Positions 26,481-34,991 of a DNA stretch of 64,000 nt are shown here, piece by piece. The notes beneath the pieces were generated by a model, which saw only the letters and a program-made list of their open reading frames with translations, did not search any database and had not been told where the DNA came from. Source of the DNA: Lentzea waywayandensis (GTDB lineage: Bacteria > Actinomycetota > Actinomycetes > Mycobacteriales > Pseudonocardiaceae); the NCBI RefSeq assembly GCF_900115955.1, contig NZ_FOYL01000012.1:242545-306544 (forward strand). Direction: 5' to 3'. The translations under genes were made by a program, and so were the position numbers. Numbering within the stretch: position 1 is the first letter of the stretch; the number at the start of each line of letters is the position of its first letter.

Positions 26481-27189
26481 TGACGATGCGCTTCCACGGG
26501 CCGTCGGGCACGTTGCCGTCGTCGGTGAACCGCCAGTCGACCTCGTCGGACTCGCCGTCGAGGTCCGTGAAGCCCAGGCAGCCGTTCAACGCGGGCGACA
26601 CGTCCATCCCGGCGCCGTTGAACTCCCGGTTGACCGGCCGCCGGTCGTCGGTGCCGAAGACGTACTCGGCGTCGTCGTACTGGGCGGGGCCGGCGTCCTG
26701 GATCTGGCCGTAGCAGGTCCGGCCGTCCTTGCGCAGCTGCACCCAGCGGTTCTTGAGGTAGCTGAAGCCCCGATCTGTCTCCCTGCCGCGGAATCCCGGC
26801 TGGTCCGCCCACGGCACGACCTTCGCTCGCCTGGCGAAGGCGAGCGGGTCGTTGAGGTCGTCGAAGGGCAGGTCGAGGTAGAACGGGTTGTGCTTCGGCG
26901 TCATCGCGGTGGGGAAGTAGTCGTTGGCGGCGGTGCGGGGTTCGGTCTCGCACGTCCCGCCGGACAGGACGCCGTCGCAGCCGCCGTAGTTCTCCTGCCA
27001 CCGCGCGTCGTAGGTCGACAGGACCTGGCTCCCGTCGCTCGCGTCGGGGTCGAACACCTCGCCGACCCAGAACGTCGTGGCCACGACCCCGTTGTGCCAC
27101 GGGTAGTCCGGGCTCGAAGCCGGTGGTTCCGGAGTGCACGCGGCGATCAGGAGGACGGCGAACAGGGGAGCGGTGCGCAGCGCTCTCAT
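26458..27189 (-). CDS. Lipoprotein of unknown function
   Basis: 243 residues from the ATG at 27189. Lipoprotein signal: RALRTAPLFAVLLIAACTPE with the lipobox LIAAC. The mature part has conserved-looking Cys residues (YGGCDGVLSGGTCETE, CYGQIQDAG, NGCLGF) and reads like the fungal/actinobacterial secreted family with WHNGVVATTFWVGEVFDP. The GQIQDAGPAQYDDAEYVFG stretch suggests a double-psi-like or glycoside-associated fold, but I do not recognise a named domain firmly. It overlaps the deacetylase stop by 4 nt (ATGA), so the two secreted proteins are co-expressed. Confidence 0.75.
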   Translation of the reverse strand: MRALRTAPLFAVLLIAACTPEPPASSPDYPWHNGVVATTFWVGEVFDPDASDGSQVLSTYDARWQENYGGCDGVLSGGTCETEPRTAANDYFPTAMTPKHNPFYLDLPFDDLNDPLAFARRAKVVPWADQPGFRGRETDRGFSYLKNRWVQLRKDGRTCYGQIQDAGPAQYDDAEYVFGTDDRRPVNREFNGAGMDVSPALNGCLGFTDLDGESDEVDWRFTDDGNVPDGPWKRIVTTQPVVR

Positions 27190-28481
27190 GACGCCTTGGC
27201 CCGAGGCGCGGTACTCGCGCGCGTCCAGCCGTAGTCGTCGGTGGTGAGCGAGCCGACCGAGACCAGGGCGAGGCCGAAGCTCATGCCCGTCGAACCCCTC
27301 GGCAGCGCCGGTGTCATCCAGGTCGCTCTCGACCAGGCATCGGACGGGCCGATCGTCGGGCCGGCCGTCCAGTAGACCCAGCCCCCGGTCGGCAGCCTGC
27401 GGTACAGCGCGAACTGGGTGAAGCCGGTGGACTTGAACCACGCGCTGACCCGGTAGGCCCGGCCGGGCGTGGCGCTCGGCGCGCACGTGCCGAGATCCTG
27501 GCTGGGCAGGATCTTCGTGTCGCCGTCGTGGTAGGAGATGACGTCGAGCCGCTGCGCCCATCGCCCGGAGTGCGCGTCGTCGGTGCGGGTCCTGGTGACC
27601 TTGTTCTTGCCGAAGCCCGCGGTCGACCAGCACTGGGGGAGGCCATCGGCGTTGTCGGGGCCGTTCTCGAGGCCGGGGTTCACCAGTTCGTCGCGTGCGG
27701 CCGGCGGAGCGGGGACGACGGGCTTGGTCGCACCACCCATCACCTCCTGCACCGTGCGCACCGGCGTGCCCCGGTCGCGCAGCCAGGCGAGGAACTGATC
27801 GAGGATCGCCGGACTGAGAGCGAGCTCCGAACAGCCGTCACAGATCTGATGCAGCACGAACGGGATCCAGCCCCCCGGCGCGTCGACCACCACTGACTTC
27901 AGGTCGTCCAGCGTCCACCTGGTGTTGATCAGATCCGGTGTCCGCACGTTGAAGGGGTCGGCCGGGGGAACCTGCTCGGTGAGCACGCAGTCCGGACAGT
28001 CCTGTGGAGAGCGGATGTCGCCCAGCGTGCGGGCACTGTTGTACCCGCATTCGCGGGCCACTCGCTGAATATCGGCGTTGAACGCCGTGTACGGATAGGC
28101 GAAGGAGGTCGGTGGAAAACCCCAGTCGCTGAGAGTGACCCTGTCGGTACAAATCTGCCGGCGCGCTTCGTCGAGCGCAATAGTCGTGAGATCGGGATGT
28201 GACACGGTATGTCCGCCGATCTCGTGCCCGGCCGCTTTCAGTGATTCCATCTGCGCGCGGGTGAGATATCCGGGCGTGTCGATCGCGCCGGAGATGACGT
28301 AGAACGTGCCACGCATGCCGTACCTGGCCAGGATGTCCGCGCCGGCCACCTGGTCCGCGGTGCCGTCGTCGATCGTGATCGAAACGACGACGGGGCTGGT
28401 GGGCTGCGCCGCGGCGGGCACGACGGCGGGCACGACGGCGAGCGCGGCGACGAGGAGCGCGACAGCCGGCAGCAGTTTCAT
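27186..28481 (-). CDS. Secreted polysaccharide deacetylase with C-terminal carbohydrate-binding-like domain
   Basis: 431 residues from the ATG at 28481; a Sec signal covers about residues 1-30 (LLPAVALLVAALAVVPAVV). NodB domain: VSITIDDGTADQ (the D-D pair), GHEIGGHTVSHPDLT (metal His-x3-His), FAYPYTAFN and the final strand IPFVLHQICD with the late His. The C-terminal about 150 residues (NPGLENGPDNADGLPQCW, AYRVSAWFKSTG) look like a CBM-type jelly roll. It would de-N-acetylate chitin, peptidoglycan or an extracellular glycan. It is the first gene of a two-gene minus-strand operon with the lipoprotein. Confidence 0.88.
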   Translation of the reverse strand: MKLLPAVALLVAALAVVPAVVPAAAQPTSPVVVSITIDDGTADQVAGADILARYGMRGTFYVISGAIDTPGYLTRAQMESLKAAGHEIGGHTVSHPDLTTIALDEARRQICTDRVTLSDWGFPPTSFAYPYTAFNADIQRVARECGYNSARTLGDIRSPQDCPDCVLTEQVPPADPFNVRTPDLINTRWTLDDLKSVVVDAPGGWIPFVLHQICDGCSELALSPAILDQFLAWLRDRGTPVRTVQEVMGGATKPVVPAPPAARDELVNPGLENGPDNADGLPQCWSTAGFGKNKVTRTRTDDAHSGRWAQRLDVISYHDGDTKILPSQDLGTCAPSATPGRAYRVSAWFKSTGFTQFALYRRLPTGGWVYWTAGPTIGPSDAWSRATWMTPALPRGSTGMSFGLALVSVGSLTTDDYGWTRASTAPRAKAS

Positions 28482-28560
28482 CGAGGAGTACTCACATTCC
28501 GCGCGGTTGAACCCAACGTAGCTCGAACATGCTGATGGCGACTCCTGTAGGTGGACGAGC

Positions 28561-28572
28561 AGACGTACGTCT
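28561..28572. promoter_or_regulatory. 12-bp perfect palindrome AGACGTACGTCT
   Basis: It lies in the 230-bp gap between the divergent deacetylase and kinase genes, and is a candidate operator for either. No second copy was noticed nearby. Confidence 0.35.
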
Positions 28573-28711
28573 TTCGCGGGTCCGGAGTGCATTGGGTTCT
28601 TATGCAGGTCGTTGGCCTCTATTTTTCGTGCCAGTTCGCGCTGAGGCTCGTCATCGCGCAAACTGAATCTCTGATCGAGCAACGGCGTTATTGGGACAAA
28701 AGGAGTTACAA

Positions 28712-29299
28712 ATGCCGAGTGCCGTGCGGGATCTGCTGCACGACCTCGGGCACGACCTCGCGACGCTCTCGTGCCTCGTCGAGGGGCTGCGCGACGATCC
28801 GAAGCTGTCCGCGCAGACTCTTCGGAAGGTGGAGCTCATCGATCATGAAATGGTCAGGCTCCGCAACCACGTGAGCCAGGTCGTCGAACGTTCGTCGACG
28901 CCGGGAGTCGTGTCGGTGCGCACGATGGCGGCACAACTGGTGACGCTCGTCGACGAGGTCGCGGAGACCTGCGTGGTGCTGAGCCCCGGCGACGACGTGT
29001 CGTTGAGGATCACCGAGTCCGTGCTGTGGCGGATCCTGAAGAACGTCGTCGACAACGCGGTGCGGGCGGCGGGGCCCACCGGGCGTGTCGAGGTTCGCGC
29101 GGTGCTGTCCAGGAGCGGCCAGGTGGTCGTGGAGGTGGCCGACGACGGCCCTGGTTTCCCGAACGGCGCGCCGGGTTCGGCTTCGCGGGGCCTGAACATC
29201 GTCACCGGGTTGGTCGAGGCCTGCGGGGGCAGCTTCGACATGCGTGCGCGGCTGCCGCGTGGAACCTGTGCCCGGATCGTTCTACAGGGGGACACGTGA
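28712..29299 (+). CDS. Small soluble histidine kinase
   Basis: 195 residues from the ATG at 28712 (AGGAG 6 nt upstream). There is no membrane helix and no sensor domain. The N-terminal two helices carry the candidate phospho-His in LLHDLGHDLATLSCLVEGL. The C-terminal HATPase_c domain has N-box NVVDNAVRAAG, G1 VADDGPGFPNG and G2 SASRGLNIVTGLVEACGG. The length is minimal for a kinase, so input must come from a partner protein. It overlaps the next response regulator by 4 nt (GTGA), which makes a cognate pair. Confidence 0.86.
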   Translation: MPSAVRDLLHDLGHDLATLSCLVEGLRDDPKLSAQTLRKVELIDHEMVRLRNHVSQVVERSSTPGVVSVRTMAAQLVTLVDEVAETCVVLSPGDDVSLRITESVLWRILKNVVDNAVRAAGPTGRVEVRAVLSRSGQVVVEVADDGPGFPNGAPGSASRGLNIVTGLVEACGGSFDMRARLPRGTCARIVLQGDT

Positions 29300-29943
29300 T
29301 CAACCTGGTGCTCGCGGACGACCACGCCGTGTTCGTCGACGCACTGCGGACCGTGCTGACACAGCGCGGATTCGAGGTGTCCGCGGTGGCGGGAACGGTG
29401 GCCCTGCTGCTCCAGCGCGTGCAGGCGACGCGACCTGACGTGTGCGTCGTCGACCGGCACTTCACCGACGGCGACGCCATCGACCACATCGCGGCAGTGG
29501 TCGGTACGGGTGTGAAGGTCGTGGTGCTGACAGCGGACGGAGACGGCGACACGGTGGTGCGGGCCCTCGACTCCGGAGCCACCGGCTACGTGCACAAGTC
29601 CTGCGGTGTCGCGGCGCTGGCGGCCGCCATCCACCGGGTCGCACTCGGCGAGGTGGTCGTGGACCTTCCCTCGCCTGCCGGCCCCAAGCGCTCTCCCGCG
29701 GCCGCGGACGCGTTCCGGCTCGCCACCTACCTGACCAAGCGCGAGCGCGAATGCCTGACGATGTTGGTCGAAGGGCTGGGGACCGCCGCGATGACACGCC
29801 GATTGGGCGTCTCCGCGACCACCGTTCGCACCCACGTCCAGTCGCTGCTGACCAAGCTGGGCGTCCACTCACGTCTGGAGGCCGCCTCACTGGCGGTGCG
29901 GCACGGCCTTCTCAACGCGGACCTCTTCGACCGCAGCGGTTGA
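29296..29943 (+). CDS. LuxR/NarL-type response regulator
   Basis: 215 residues from the GTG at 29296. The receiver is complete, with LADDH and the acceptor Asp in VCVVDRHFTDG, Thr in VVLTADG and Lys in VHKSCG. The C-terminal LuxR domain is YLTKRERECLTMLVEGLG and ATTVRTHVQSLLTKLGVHSR. It is coupled to the small kinase. It is clearly paralogous to the regulator at 23534 (same C-terminal pattern TKLxVHSRLEA), but keeps the Asp the other has lost. It is followed by a 311-bp gap before the RiPP locus; regulation of that locus is possible but not shown. Confidence 0.88.
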   Translation: MINLVLADDHAVFVDALRTVLTQRGFEVSAVAGTVALLLQRVQATRPDVCVVDRHFTDGDAIDHIAAVVGTGVKVVVLTADGDGDTVVRALDSGATGYVHKSCGVAALAAAIHRVALGEVVVDLPSPAGPKRSPAAADAFRLATYLTKRERECLTMLVEGLGTAAMTRRLGVSATTVRTHVQSLLTKLGVHSRLEAASLAVRHGLLNADLFDRSG

Positions 29944-30254
29944 CGTCCGTCTGTCGGCGCGGCGTCATGCCGGGACGGCCGTGAGCGGAAGCGGCTGACC
30001 AACCGCACGGGTCGATGCGCCCTGGTGACCATGTTCGGCGCCGCGCCGATGCGTCGTGCGGTGTCATCGACCTCCTCGCGAAACCAAGGCCTGACACCAA
30101 GGCCAAAAGACCGCCGGACCAGGAGGTACGCGCGGCCTCTCCGGTGCTGGTTTTACCGAATCCCTACCGCTGGTTGGGCGTCGCCGAACCACGGATTCAT
30201 ACGGTGACTCGCGAGGCATCGGACTTCGCCGTTACCCGCTGGAGGTCACACGCC
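29944..30254 (+). promoter_or_regulatory. Upstream region of the RiPP locus
   Basis: 311 bp between the response regulator and the first precursor gene. The stretch 30015-30254 is open in frame with the precursor, but its codon use is not coding-like and the GGAGG at 30241 marks the real start. The region must hold the promoter of the plus-strand biosynthetic genes; no box stands out. Confidence 0.4.
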
Positions 30255-30380
30255 ATGCCAGACGAGACCAAAGAACCCGAGGGTCAGACCCCTGAGGAGA
30301 TCGAGGTTGTCGCGCACAGCGACGACGAGGACGAAGAGTTGAACGCCGGTTGCACCTTCAACTCCTCTGAAGCCCTGTAG
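30255..30380 (+). CDS. Candidate RiPP precursor peptide 1
   Basis: 41 residues from the ATG at 30255, with GGAGG 9 nt upstream. The N-terminal leader is strongly acidic (DETKEPEGQTPEEIEVVAHS, then DDEDEEL). The C-terminal candidate core AGCTFNSSEAL has one Cys (33), Thr34 and Ser37/38. Small size, acidic leader, residue-rich tail and position just before a radical SAM/SPASM gene are the usual marks of a RiPP precursor. I know no named family with this core. A single Cys would allow one thioether, or Ser/Thr could be esterified to acidic side chains by the ATP-grasp enzyme. Function as a precursor is inference. Confidence 0.7.
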   Translation: MPDETKEPEGQTPEEIEVVAHSDDEDEELNAGCTFNSSEAL

Positions 30381-30520
30381 CGACGGACTGCCCAGGGCAT
30401 CCGGATCTCCTGACGCGCCTCCTCCGAATACCTGCGGTGGGCGGATCGGGACAGCCGGATCCCTGGGCGCCCGCAGCCGGAGAAGTCGTCATCGGGATCA
30501 GCGAACCCTGCGGAGTTTCT

Positions 30521-31708
30521 GTGAGCCTGGACCACGTCGAGTTGCACAGCGGGGCGCGGATCCTCGCGGGGAAGAAGAACTACTGGTTCCTCGGCCGGGG
30601 TGGCATAGCCCGTCTCCGAGCCGGGCAACTGTCCCCCGAGGGGACACTGACACCACGCGCGGAGCACAGCCTGCGCGAATCCGGGCTGTTCGCCGCCCCG
30701 CAGAACCGTTTGTACTCGTTGACCGTGCTGACCAGCACCGACTGCAACCTGGGGTGCGGGTACTGCTTCCAGAACACTGGCCCGGACCTGGCCGGCGGCA
30801 ACCGTCCGCCGCGCATCGGGCACGTGCGGCTGAAGTCGCAGGACACCACCTCGATCCTCGACTTCGCGGGCCGCCAGATGGCCGCGGGCGGGCTGGAGAA
30901 GCTCAGCATCCTGCTGTTCGGCGGGGAGCCGTTGCTCAACCCGCGCGGCTGCCTGGAACTGCTCACCCGTGCGGCGGACTACGGCCTGGTGCGCGCCTGG
31001 ATGATCTCCAACACCACGCTGCTCACGCCGGAGCTGGCGAAGGACCTGTGGGACGTCAAGCTGCGGCACATCCAGGTCACCTTCGACGGGGACCGGCCCG
31101 ACCACGACCAGATCCGGGTCCGGCGGTCCAACGGCGGGACCTTCGACGCGATCGTCCGCAACATGGTCCGTGCCTCGGACGCCACCCCGATGTCGTGGGT
31201 CCTGCGGGTCAACGTCTCGCACCGCACCCACGGCGGGATCGACAGCCTGCTCTCGCGGCTGGCGGGGGAGCTGGACGTGTCGCGGTGCACGATCTCCTTC
31301 GACCAGATCAGGGACATGGGGGTCGGATACGAGAACGACCTGGACCACACCCGGAACCTGTCGGCCTCGTTCTCCCGGTGGCAGCGGCAGGCGCTCGAGC
31401 TCGGCTTCCGGGTGCCCCGGCCGCGCGCGACCGAGGAGTGCCGCACGTGCGGCTACGGCGACGGCCGCTACGGCGCGGTGGTGAACGCCGACGGAACCCT
31501 GTCCAGCTGCTGGGAGACTGCCGGGAAGCCCGGCTGGGAGGTGGGCACCGCCGCGACCGGTTACCTGCCCGCCGAGCAGACCCGCGACCGCTGGCTCCAG
31601 TGCGGCGACCGGTACGACCCCAGTCCTGATGCCCCTGACGTCCGGGCGTTCCGTGACGCCGTGGACGCCGCCCTGCTCGACTACCTCGCCGAGACCGGGC
31701 GCCTCTAA
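30521..31708 (+). CDS. Radical SAM/SPASM peptide maturase
   Basis: About 395 residues from the GTG at 30521 (CGGAG 5 nt upstream); a GTG at 30437 would add 28 residues but has no ribosome site. The 4Fe-4S motif is TDCNLGCGYCF (C-x3-C-x2-C, Cys75/79/82). LLFGGEPLLNP is the GGE SAM-binding motif. A C-terminal SPASM-like region has ECRTCGYGDGRYG, NADGTLSSCWE and a late Cys (LQCGDRYD) for auxiliary clusters. Such enzymes install thioether or carbon-carbon crosslinks on RiPP precursors. It follows precursor 1 by 140 nt and precedes the S9 peptidase by 2 nt. Target: probably precursor 1. Confidence 0.87.
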   Translation: MSLDHVELHSGARILAGKKNYWFLGRGGIARLRAGQLSPEGTLTPRAEHSLRESGLFAAPQNRLYSLTVLTSTDCNLGCGYCFQNTGPDLAGGNRPPRIGHVRLKSQDTTSILDFAGRQMAAGGLEKLSILLFGGEPLLNPRGCLELLTRAADYGLVRAWMISNTTLLTPELAKDLWDVKLRHIQVTFDGDRPDHDQIRVRRSNGGTFDAIVRNMVRASDATPMSWVLRVNVSHRTHGGIDSLLSRLAGELDVSRCTISFDQIRDMGVGYENDLDHTRNLSASFSRWQRQALELGFRVPRPRATEECRTCGYGDGRYGAVVNADGTLSSCWETAGKPGWEVGTAATGYLPAEQTRDRWLQCGDRYDPSPDAPDVRAFRDAVDAALLDYLAETGRL

Positions 31709-31710
31709 CC

Positions 31711-33810
31711 ATGCCGCCGCGCCAGTACCCGGACGCGACTCCCGAAGACCCCGTTGAACGGCCGCACGGCCTGCACGTTCGTGATCCGTACCGCTGGCTC
31801 GAAGATCCCACCGACCCCCGGACGCTTCGCTGGCTCGCTGCGCAGGAAGCCCTCTTCCAGGCCGAGCGAGCCGGCTGGCCGGACGCGGACCGGTGGCACG
31901 AGCAGGTGGCGGCGCTGAGCGCGCAGGACCGGGTGATGACGCCGAAGGTCCGCGGCGAGCGGGTCTTCGTCCCCCGGCGGCGGGCGGGGCAGGAACTTCC
32001 CGTGCTGTTCGTCCAGGACGGCGGGGTCGAGCGGATTCTGCTGGACCCGAACACCCTGGAGCCGGTCGGCCGCGCCACGCTGGAGGCCTGGCAACCGTCG
32101 CCGGCCGGTGACCGGGTCGCCTACCAGATCTCCCACGACGGCACCGAGGACTCGCTGCTGTTCGTGCTCGACGTGGCGACGGGTCTGGTCGTCGACGGGC
32201 CGGTCGACCGGATCCGCGGCAGGACGGTCGGCTGGCTGCCCGGCGGCGAGCTGCTCTACTACATCAGGTGCCTGCCACCGGTCGTCGGCGACGGCGACAC
32301 GCGCTATCACCGCCGGGTCTGGCTGCACAAGGTCGGAGCCGCGCCGGACGCGGACGTCCTGGTGTTCGGCGAGGGGCGGTCCAAGGCCCAGTTCTACAGC
32401 GTGGCCGTCAGCGGGGACGGGCGCTGGCTGACCATCACGGCCACCGAGGGCACCGCCCCGGCCACCGACGTCTACCTGGCCGACCTGTCCGCCAGCCCGC
32501 CGGACCGTCCCGACCTGCGGCCGGTACAGCGTGGCGGGGCCCGCACCCGGCCGCACACGGCGGCCGGCACCGGACCGGATGACGTGGTGTGGCTGCGTAC
32601 CGATCAGGGTGCGCCGTACGGCCGCGTCGTGGCGTGCTCTCCGGCGCACCCGACCGCGGACGCCTGGCGGCAGGTGGTCGCGGAACGCCCTGGCGTGGTG
32701 CTGACCGACTTCGCGGTGCTCAGGGGCAGCGAGCTCGCCCGGCCGCTCGGGCTGGCCGCCTGGCTCAGCCACTCCACAGCCGAGATCACCGTCCACGACC
32801 TGGTCGGCGGCCGCCGCGTCGGCACCGTGCCGCTGCCCGGGGCGGGCACGATCGGCGACCTCTCGGTGCGGCCGGAAGGAGGGCACGAGGCGTGGTTCGC
32901 CTACACCGACTTCGGCACGCCGCCGCAGGTCATGCACTACGACGCGCGGACCGGCCGGACCAGCGTGTGGGCGCGGGGTGACAACCGTGCGGGTGAGTAC
33001 GGAGTGACATCGAAGCAGGAGACGTTCACGTCCCGGGACGGCACCACCGTGCGGATGTTCGTCGTCTCCGCGGCGGGCCGCCCGGACCGCCCGCGCCCGG
33101 CCATCCTCTACGGCTACGGCGGTTTCGGCACTCCGGTGTCGGCCAAGTTCTCCTCCGAGGCCCTCGCCTGGGTCCGTGCGGGCGGGATCTTCGCCGCCGC
33201 GTGCGTGCGCGGCGGCGGTGACGAAGGCGAGCAGTGGCACCGGGCGGGCCGCGGCGAGCACAAGCAGAACAGCTTCGACGACTTCACAGCGGCCGCCGAG
33301 CACCTGGTCGCAGAGGGGTGGACCGAGCCCGGCCGGCTCGGGATCATGGGCATCTCCAACGGCGGGCTGCTGGTCGGCGGGGCGATCACCCAGCATCCGG
33401 AGAAGTACGCCGCGGCGGTGTGCATGTCCCCGCTGCTGGACATGGCCCGCTTCGAGCTGTCGGGGCTGGGCCCGAGCTGGGTGCCCGAGTACGGCAGCGC
33501 CGGCGATCCGGACCAGCTGCGCACGCTGCTGTCCTACTCGCCCTATCACCACGTCCGCCTGGGAACCTCGTACCCGGCGGTCCTGTTCACCGTCGCGGAC
33601 GGCGACACCCGCGTGGATCCCCTGCACGCGCGCAAGATGTGCGCCGCCCTGCAGCACGCCACGGCCGGCGACCGGCCGGTGCTGTTCTGGCTCGAACGCG
33701 GGGTGGGGCACGGCAGCCGGGCCGCTTCCCGCCGGGCGGAGCTCTACGGTCAGGCCCTCGCCTTCCTCGGTGCCCAGCTCGGCCTGCCCGCCCTCCGGGG
33801 CGGGACGTGA
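31711..33810 (+). CDS. Prolyl oligopeptidase family (S9A) serine peptidase
   Basis: 699 residues from the ATG at 31711, with no signal peptide, so cytoplasmic. The N-terminal seven-bladed propeller begins with the family signature DPYRWLEDPTDPRTLRW. The C-terminal alpha/beta hydrolase domain has GGFGTPVSAKFSSE, ACVRGGGDEGEQWHRAGRG, nucleophile Ser549 in GIMGISNGGLL, Asp in VADGDTRVDPLHA and His in GVGHGSRA. S9A enzymes cut short peptides and act as leader peptidases or macrocyclases in several RiPP pathways. Here it is packed between the radical SAM and glycosyltransferase genes (2 nt gap; 4 nt overlap), so leader removal from precursor 1 is the likely role. Confidence 0.92.
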   Translation: MPPRQYPDATPEDPVERPHGLHVRDPYRWLEDPTDPRTLRWLAAQEALFQAERAGWPDADRWHEQVAALSAQDRVMTPKVRGERVFVPRRRAGQELPVLFVQDGGVERILLDPNTLEPVGRATLEAWQPSPAGDRVAYQISHDGTEDSLLFVLDVATGLVVDGPVDRIRGRTVGWLPGGELLYYIRCLPPVVGDGDTRYHRRVWLHKVGAAPDADVLVFGEGRSKAQFYSVAVSGDGRWLTITATEGTAPATDVYLADLSASPPDRPDLRPVQRGGARTRPHTAAGTGPDDVVWLRTDQGAPYGRVVACSPAHPTADAWRQVVAERPGVVLTDFAVLRGSELARPLGLAAWLSHSTAEITVHDLVGGRRVGTVPLPGAGTIGDLSVRPEGGHEAWFAYTDFGTPPQVMHYDARTGRTSVWARGDNRAGEYGVTSKQETFTSRDGTTVRMFVVSAAGRPDRPRPAILYGYGGFGTPVSAKFSSEALAWVRAGGIFAAACVRGGGDEGEQWHRAGRGEHKQNSFDDFTAAAEHLVAEGWTEPGRLGIMGISNGGLLVGGAITQHPEKYAAAVCMSPLLDMARFELSGLGPSWVPEYGSAGDPDQLRTLLSYSPYHHVRLGTSYPAVLFTVADGDTRVDPLHARKMCAALQHATAGDRPVLFWLERGVGHGSRAASRRAELYGQALAFLGAQLGLPALRGGT

Positions 33811-34991
33811 ACGTCCTCCTTTGCCCGCTCAGCGATGGAGGCTTCCTCTATCCGGTGATCGCGGCCGGGCGTGAACTGGCCCGCCGCGGCCATGCCGTCA
33901 CCGCGCTGGGTCATGCCAGGGTGGCGCCCGTCCTGGCCGAGGCCGGGCTGTCGTTCGCGGCGGTGGAAGAGTTCGGTGAGCGGACCGGGTTCTCGGCCGC
34001 ACGCTGGGGCCGCACGGGGATGGAGCAGTACCGGGCCACGTTGCGCGCGGCCATCCAGGTGCGGGCTGACGTGCTCGTGACGTCGGTGCTCTGCCACGGT
34101 GCCCTGGTCGCCGCCGAGGTGCTGGACATCCCGGTGGTGGTGGTCGGGTTGTCGATCCACCTGTGGGACTACCAGGCCGGCGGGGAGGGTGAGCCGCTGG
34201 GGGAGACCCGGCGGGTCCGGACCCTGGACACCGTCGGGCATCACACCGCCCTGCGGGAGCAGGCCGGCCTTCCCCCACGCCCGTGTCGGCAGCCGCACAA
34301 CCCGTTGCTGGGCACCGCGTTGCTGCTGCGCGGCTCGCCCGCGCTCGAGTACCCGGACGCGGTGCTGCCCGACCGGGTGCATCACGTCGGCCCGCTGGCC
34401 TGGGAACCGGCGGCCGGCCCCGGCGAGCTCGAAGAACTCTCGGCGCGCCTGGACCGCAGCGCCAAGCCGATCGTCTACGTGCATCTCGGCCGCTACTTCG
34501 AAGGCCTCAACCTGTGGCCGCTGCTGAACGCGGCCTTCACCGGAGGGCCGTTCCTGGGCGTCGTCGAGCGTGGGCGGTCACGAGACCCGCGGCCCGCTCC
34601 CGGTACCGACATGCTGCTCGTGCACAAGCCGTGGATGGGGCCGCTGCTCGACCGGGCCGGGCTGGTGCTGACCAGCGCCACGTCGGCGCCGGTGCTGGCC
34701 GCGCTGCGGCAGGGTCTCCCGCTCGCGGTGTCGCCCAACGGGGCGGAGCAGGCGCTGCTCGCCGCCGCCTGTCTGCGGGCGGGTGTGGCCGTCCGCGTCC
34801 CGGCCACGGTCTCCCGCGACCCGGCCGCCGTGCTCCGCAGGGCATGGCGGAGTCCCGGACTACGTGCCCGTGCTCGTGACCTCGGCCGCGAGCTGGCGGC
34901 CGAGGACAGCGCCGCCCGCGCGGCCGCTGTCGTGGAGCAGGCGATGTCCGGTGTGGCCGCGGCCGCGTCGCCTGCCCTCCGGAAAGGATGA
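33807..34991 (+). CDS. GT1/MGT-type glycosyltransferase
   Basis: 394 residues from the GTG at 33807, overlapping the S9 stop by 4 nt. GT-B fold: N-terminal LLCPLSDGGFLYPVIAAGREL and HGALVAAEVLDIPVVVVG. The C-terminal donor site is PIVYVHLGRYFEG and TSATSAPVLAALRQGLPLAV followed by PNGAEQ, the usual UDP-sugar donor pattern. It resembles glycosyltransferases of secondary metabolism (MGT/UGT). In this context it probably glycosylates the modified peptide; self-resistance by glycosylation is the alternative. No sugar biosynthesis genes are adjacent. Confidence 0.87.
   Translation: MNVLLCPLSDGGFLYPVIAAGRELARRGHAVTALGHARVAPVLAEAGLSFAAVEEFGERTGFSAARWGRTGMEQYRATLRAAIQVRADVLVTSVLCHGALVAAEVLDIPVVVVGLSIHLWDYQAGGEGEPLGETRRVRTLDTVGHHTALREQAGLPPRPCRQPHNPLLGTALLLRGSPALEYPDAVLPDRVHHVGPLAWEPAAGPGELEELSARLDRSAKPIVYVHLGRYFEGLNLWPLLNAAFTGGPFLGVVERGRSRDPRPAPGTDMLLVHKPWMGPLLDRAGLVLTSATSAPVLAALRQGLPLAVSPNGAEQALLAAACLRAGVAVRVPATVSRDPAAVLRRAWRSPGLRARARDLGRELAAEDSAARAAAVVEQAMSGVAAAASPALRKG

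Noticed and set aside
30015..30254. In-frame upstream extension of precursor 1 to a 121-residue protein
   Set aside because: The extension has weak codon bias and no ribosome site, while GGAGG precedes the internal ATG at 30255.
31705..33711. Minus-strand open frame of 668 codons
   Set aside because: Antisense to the S9 peptidase with its complete triad and propeller signature.
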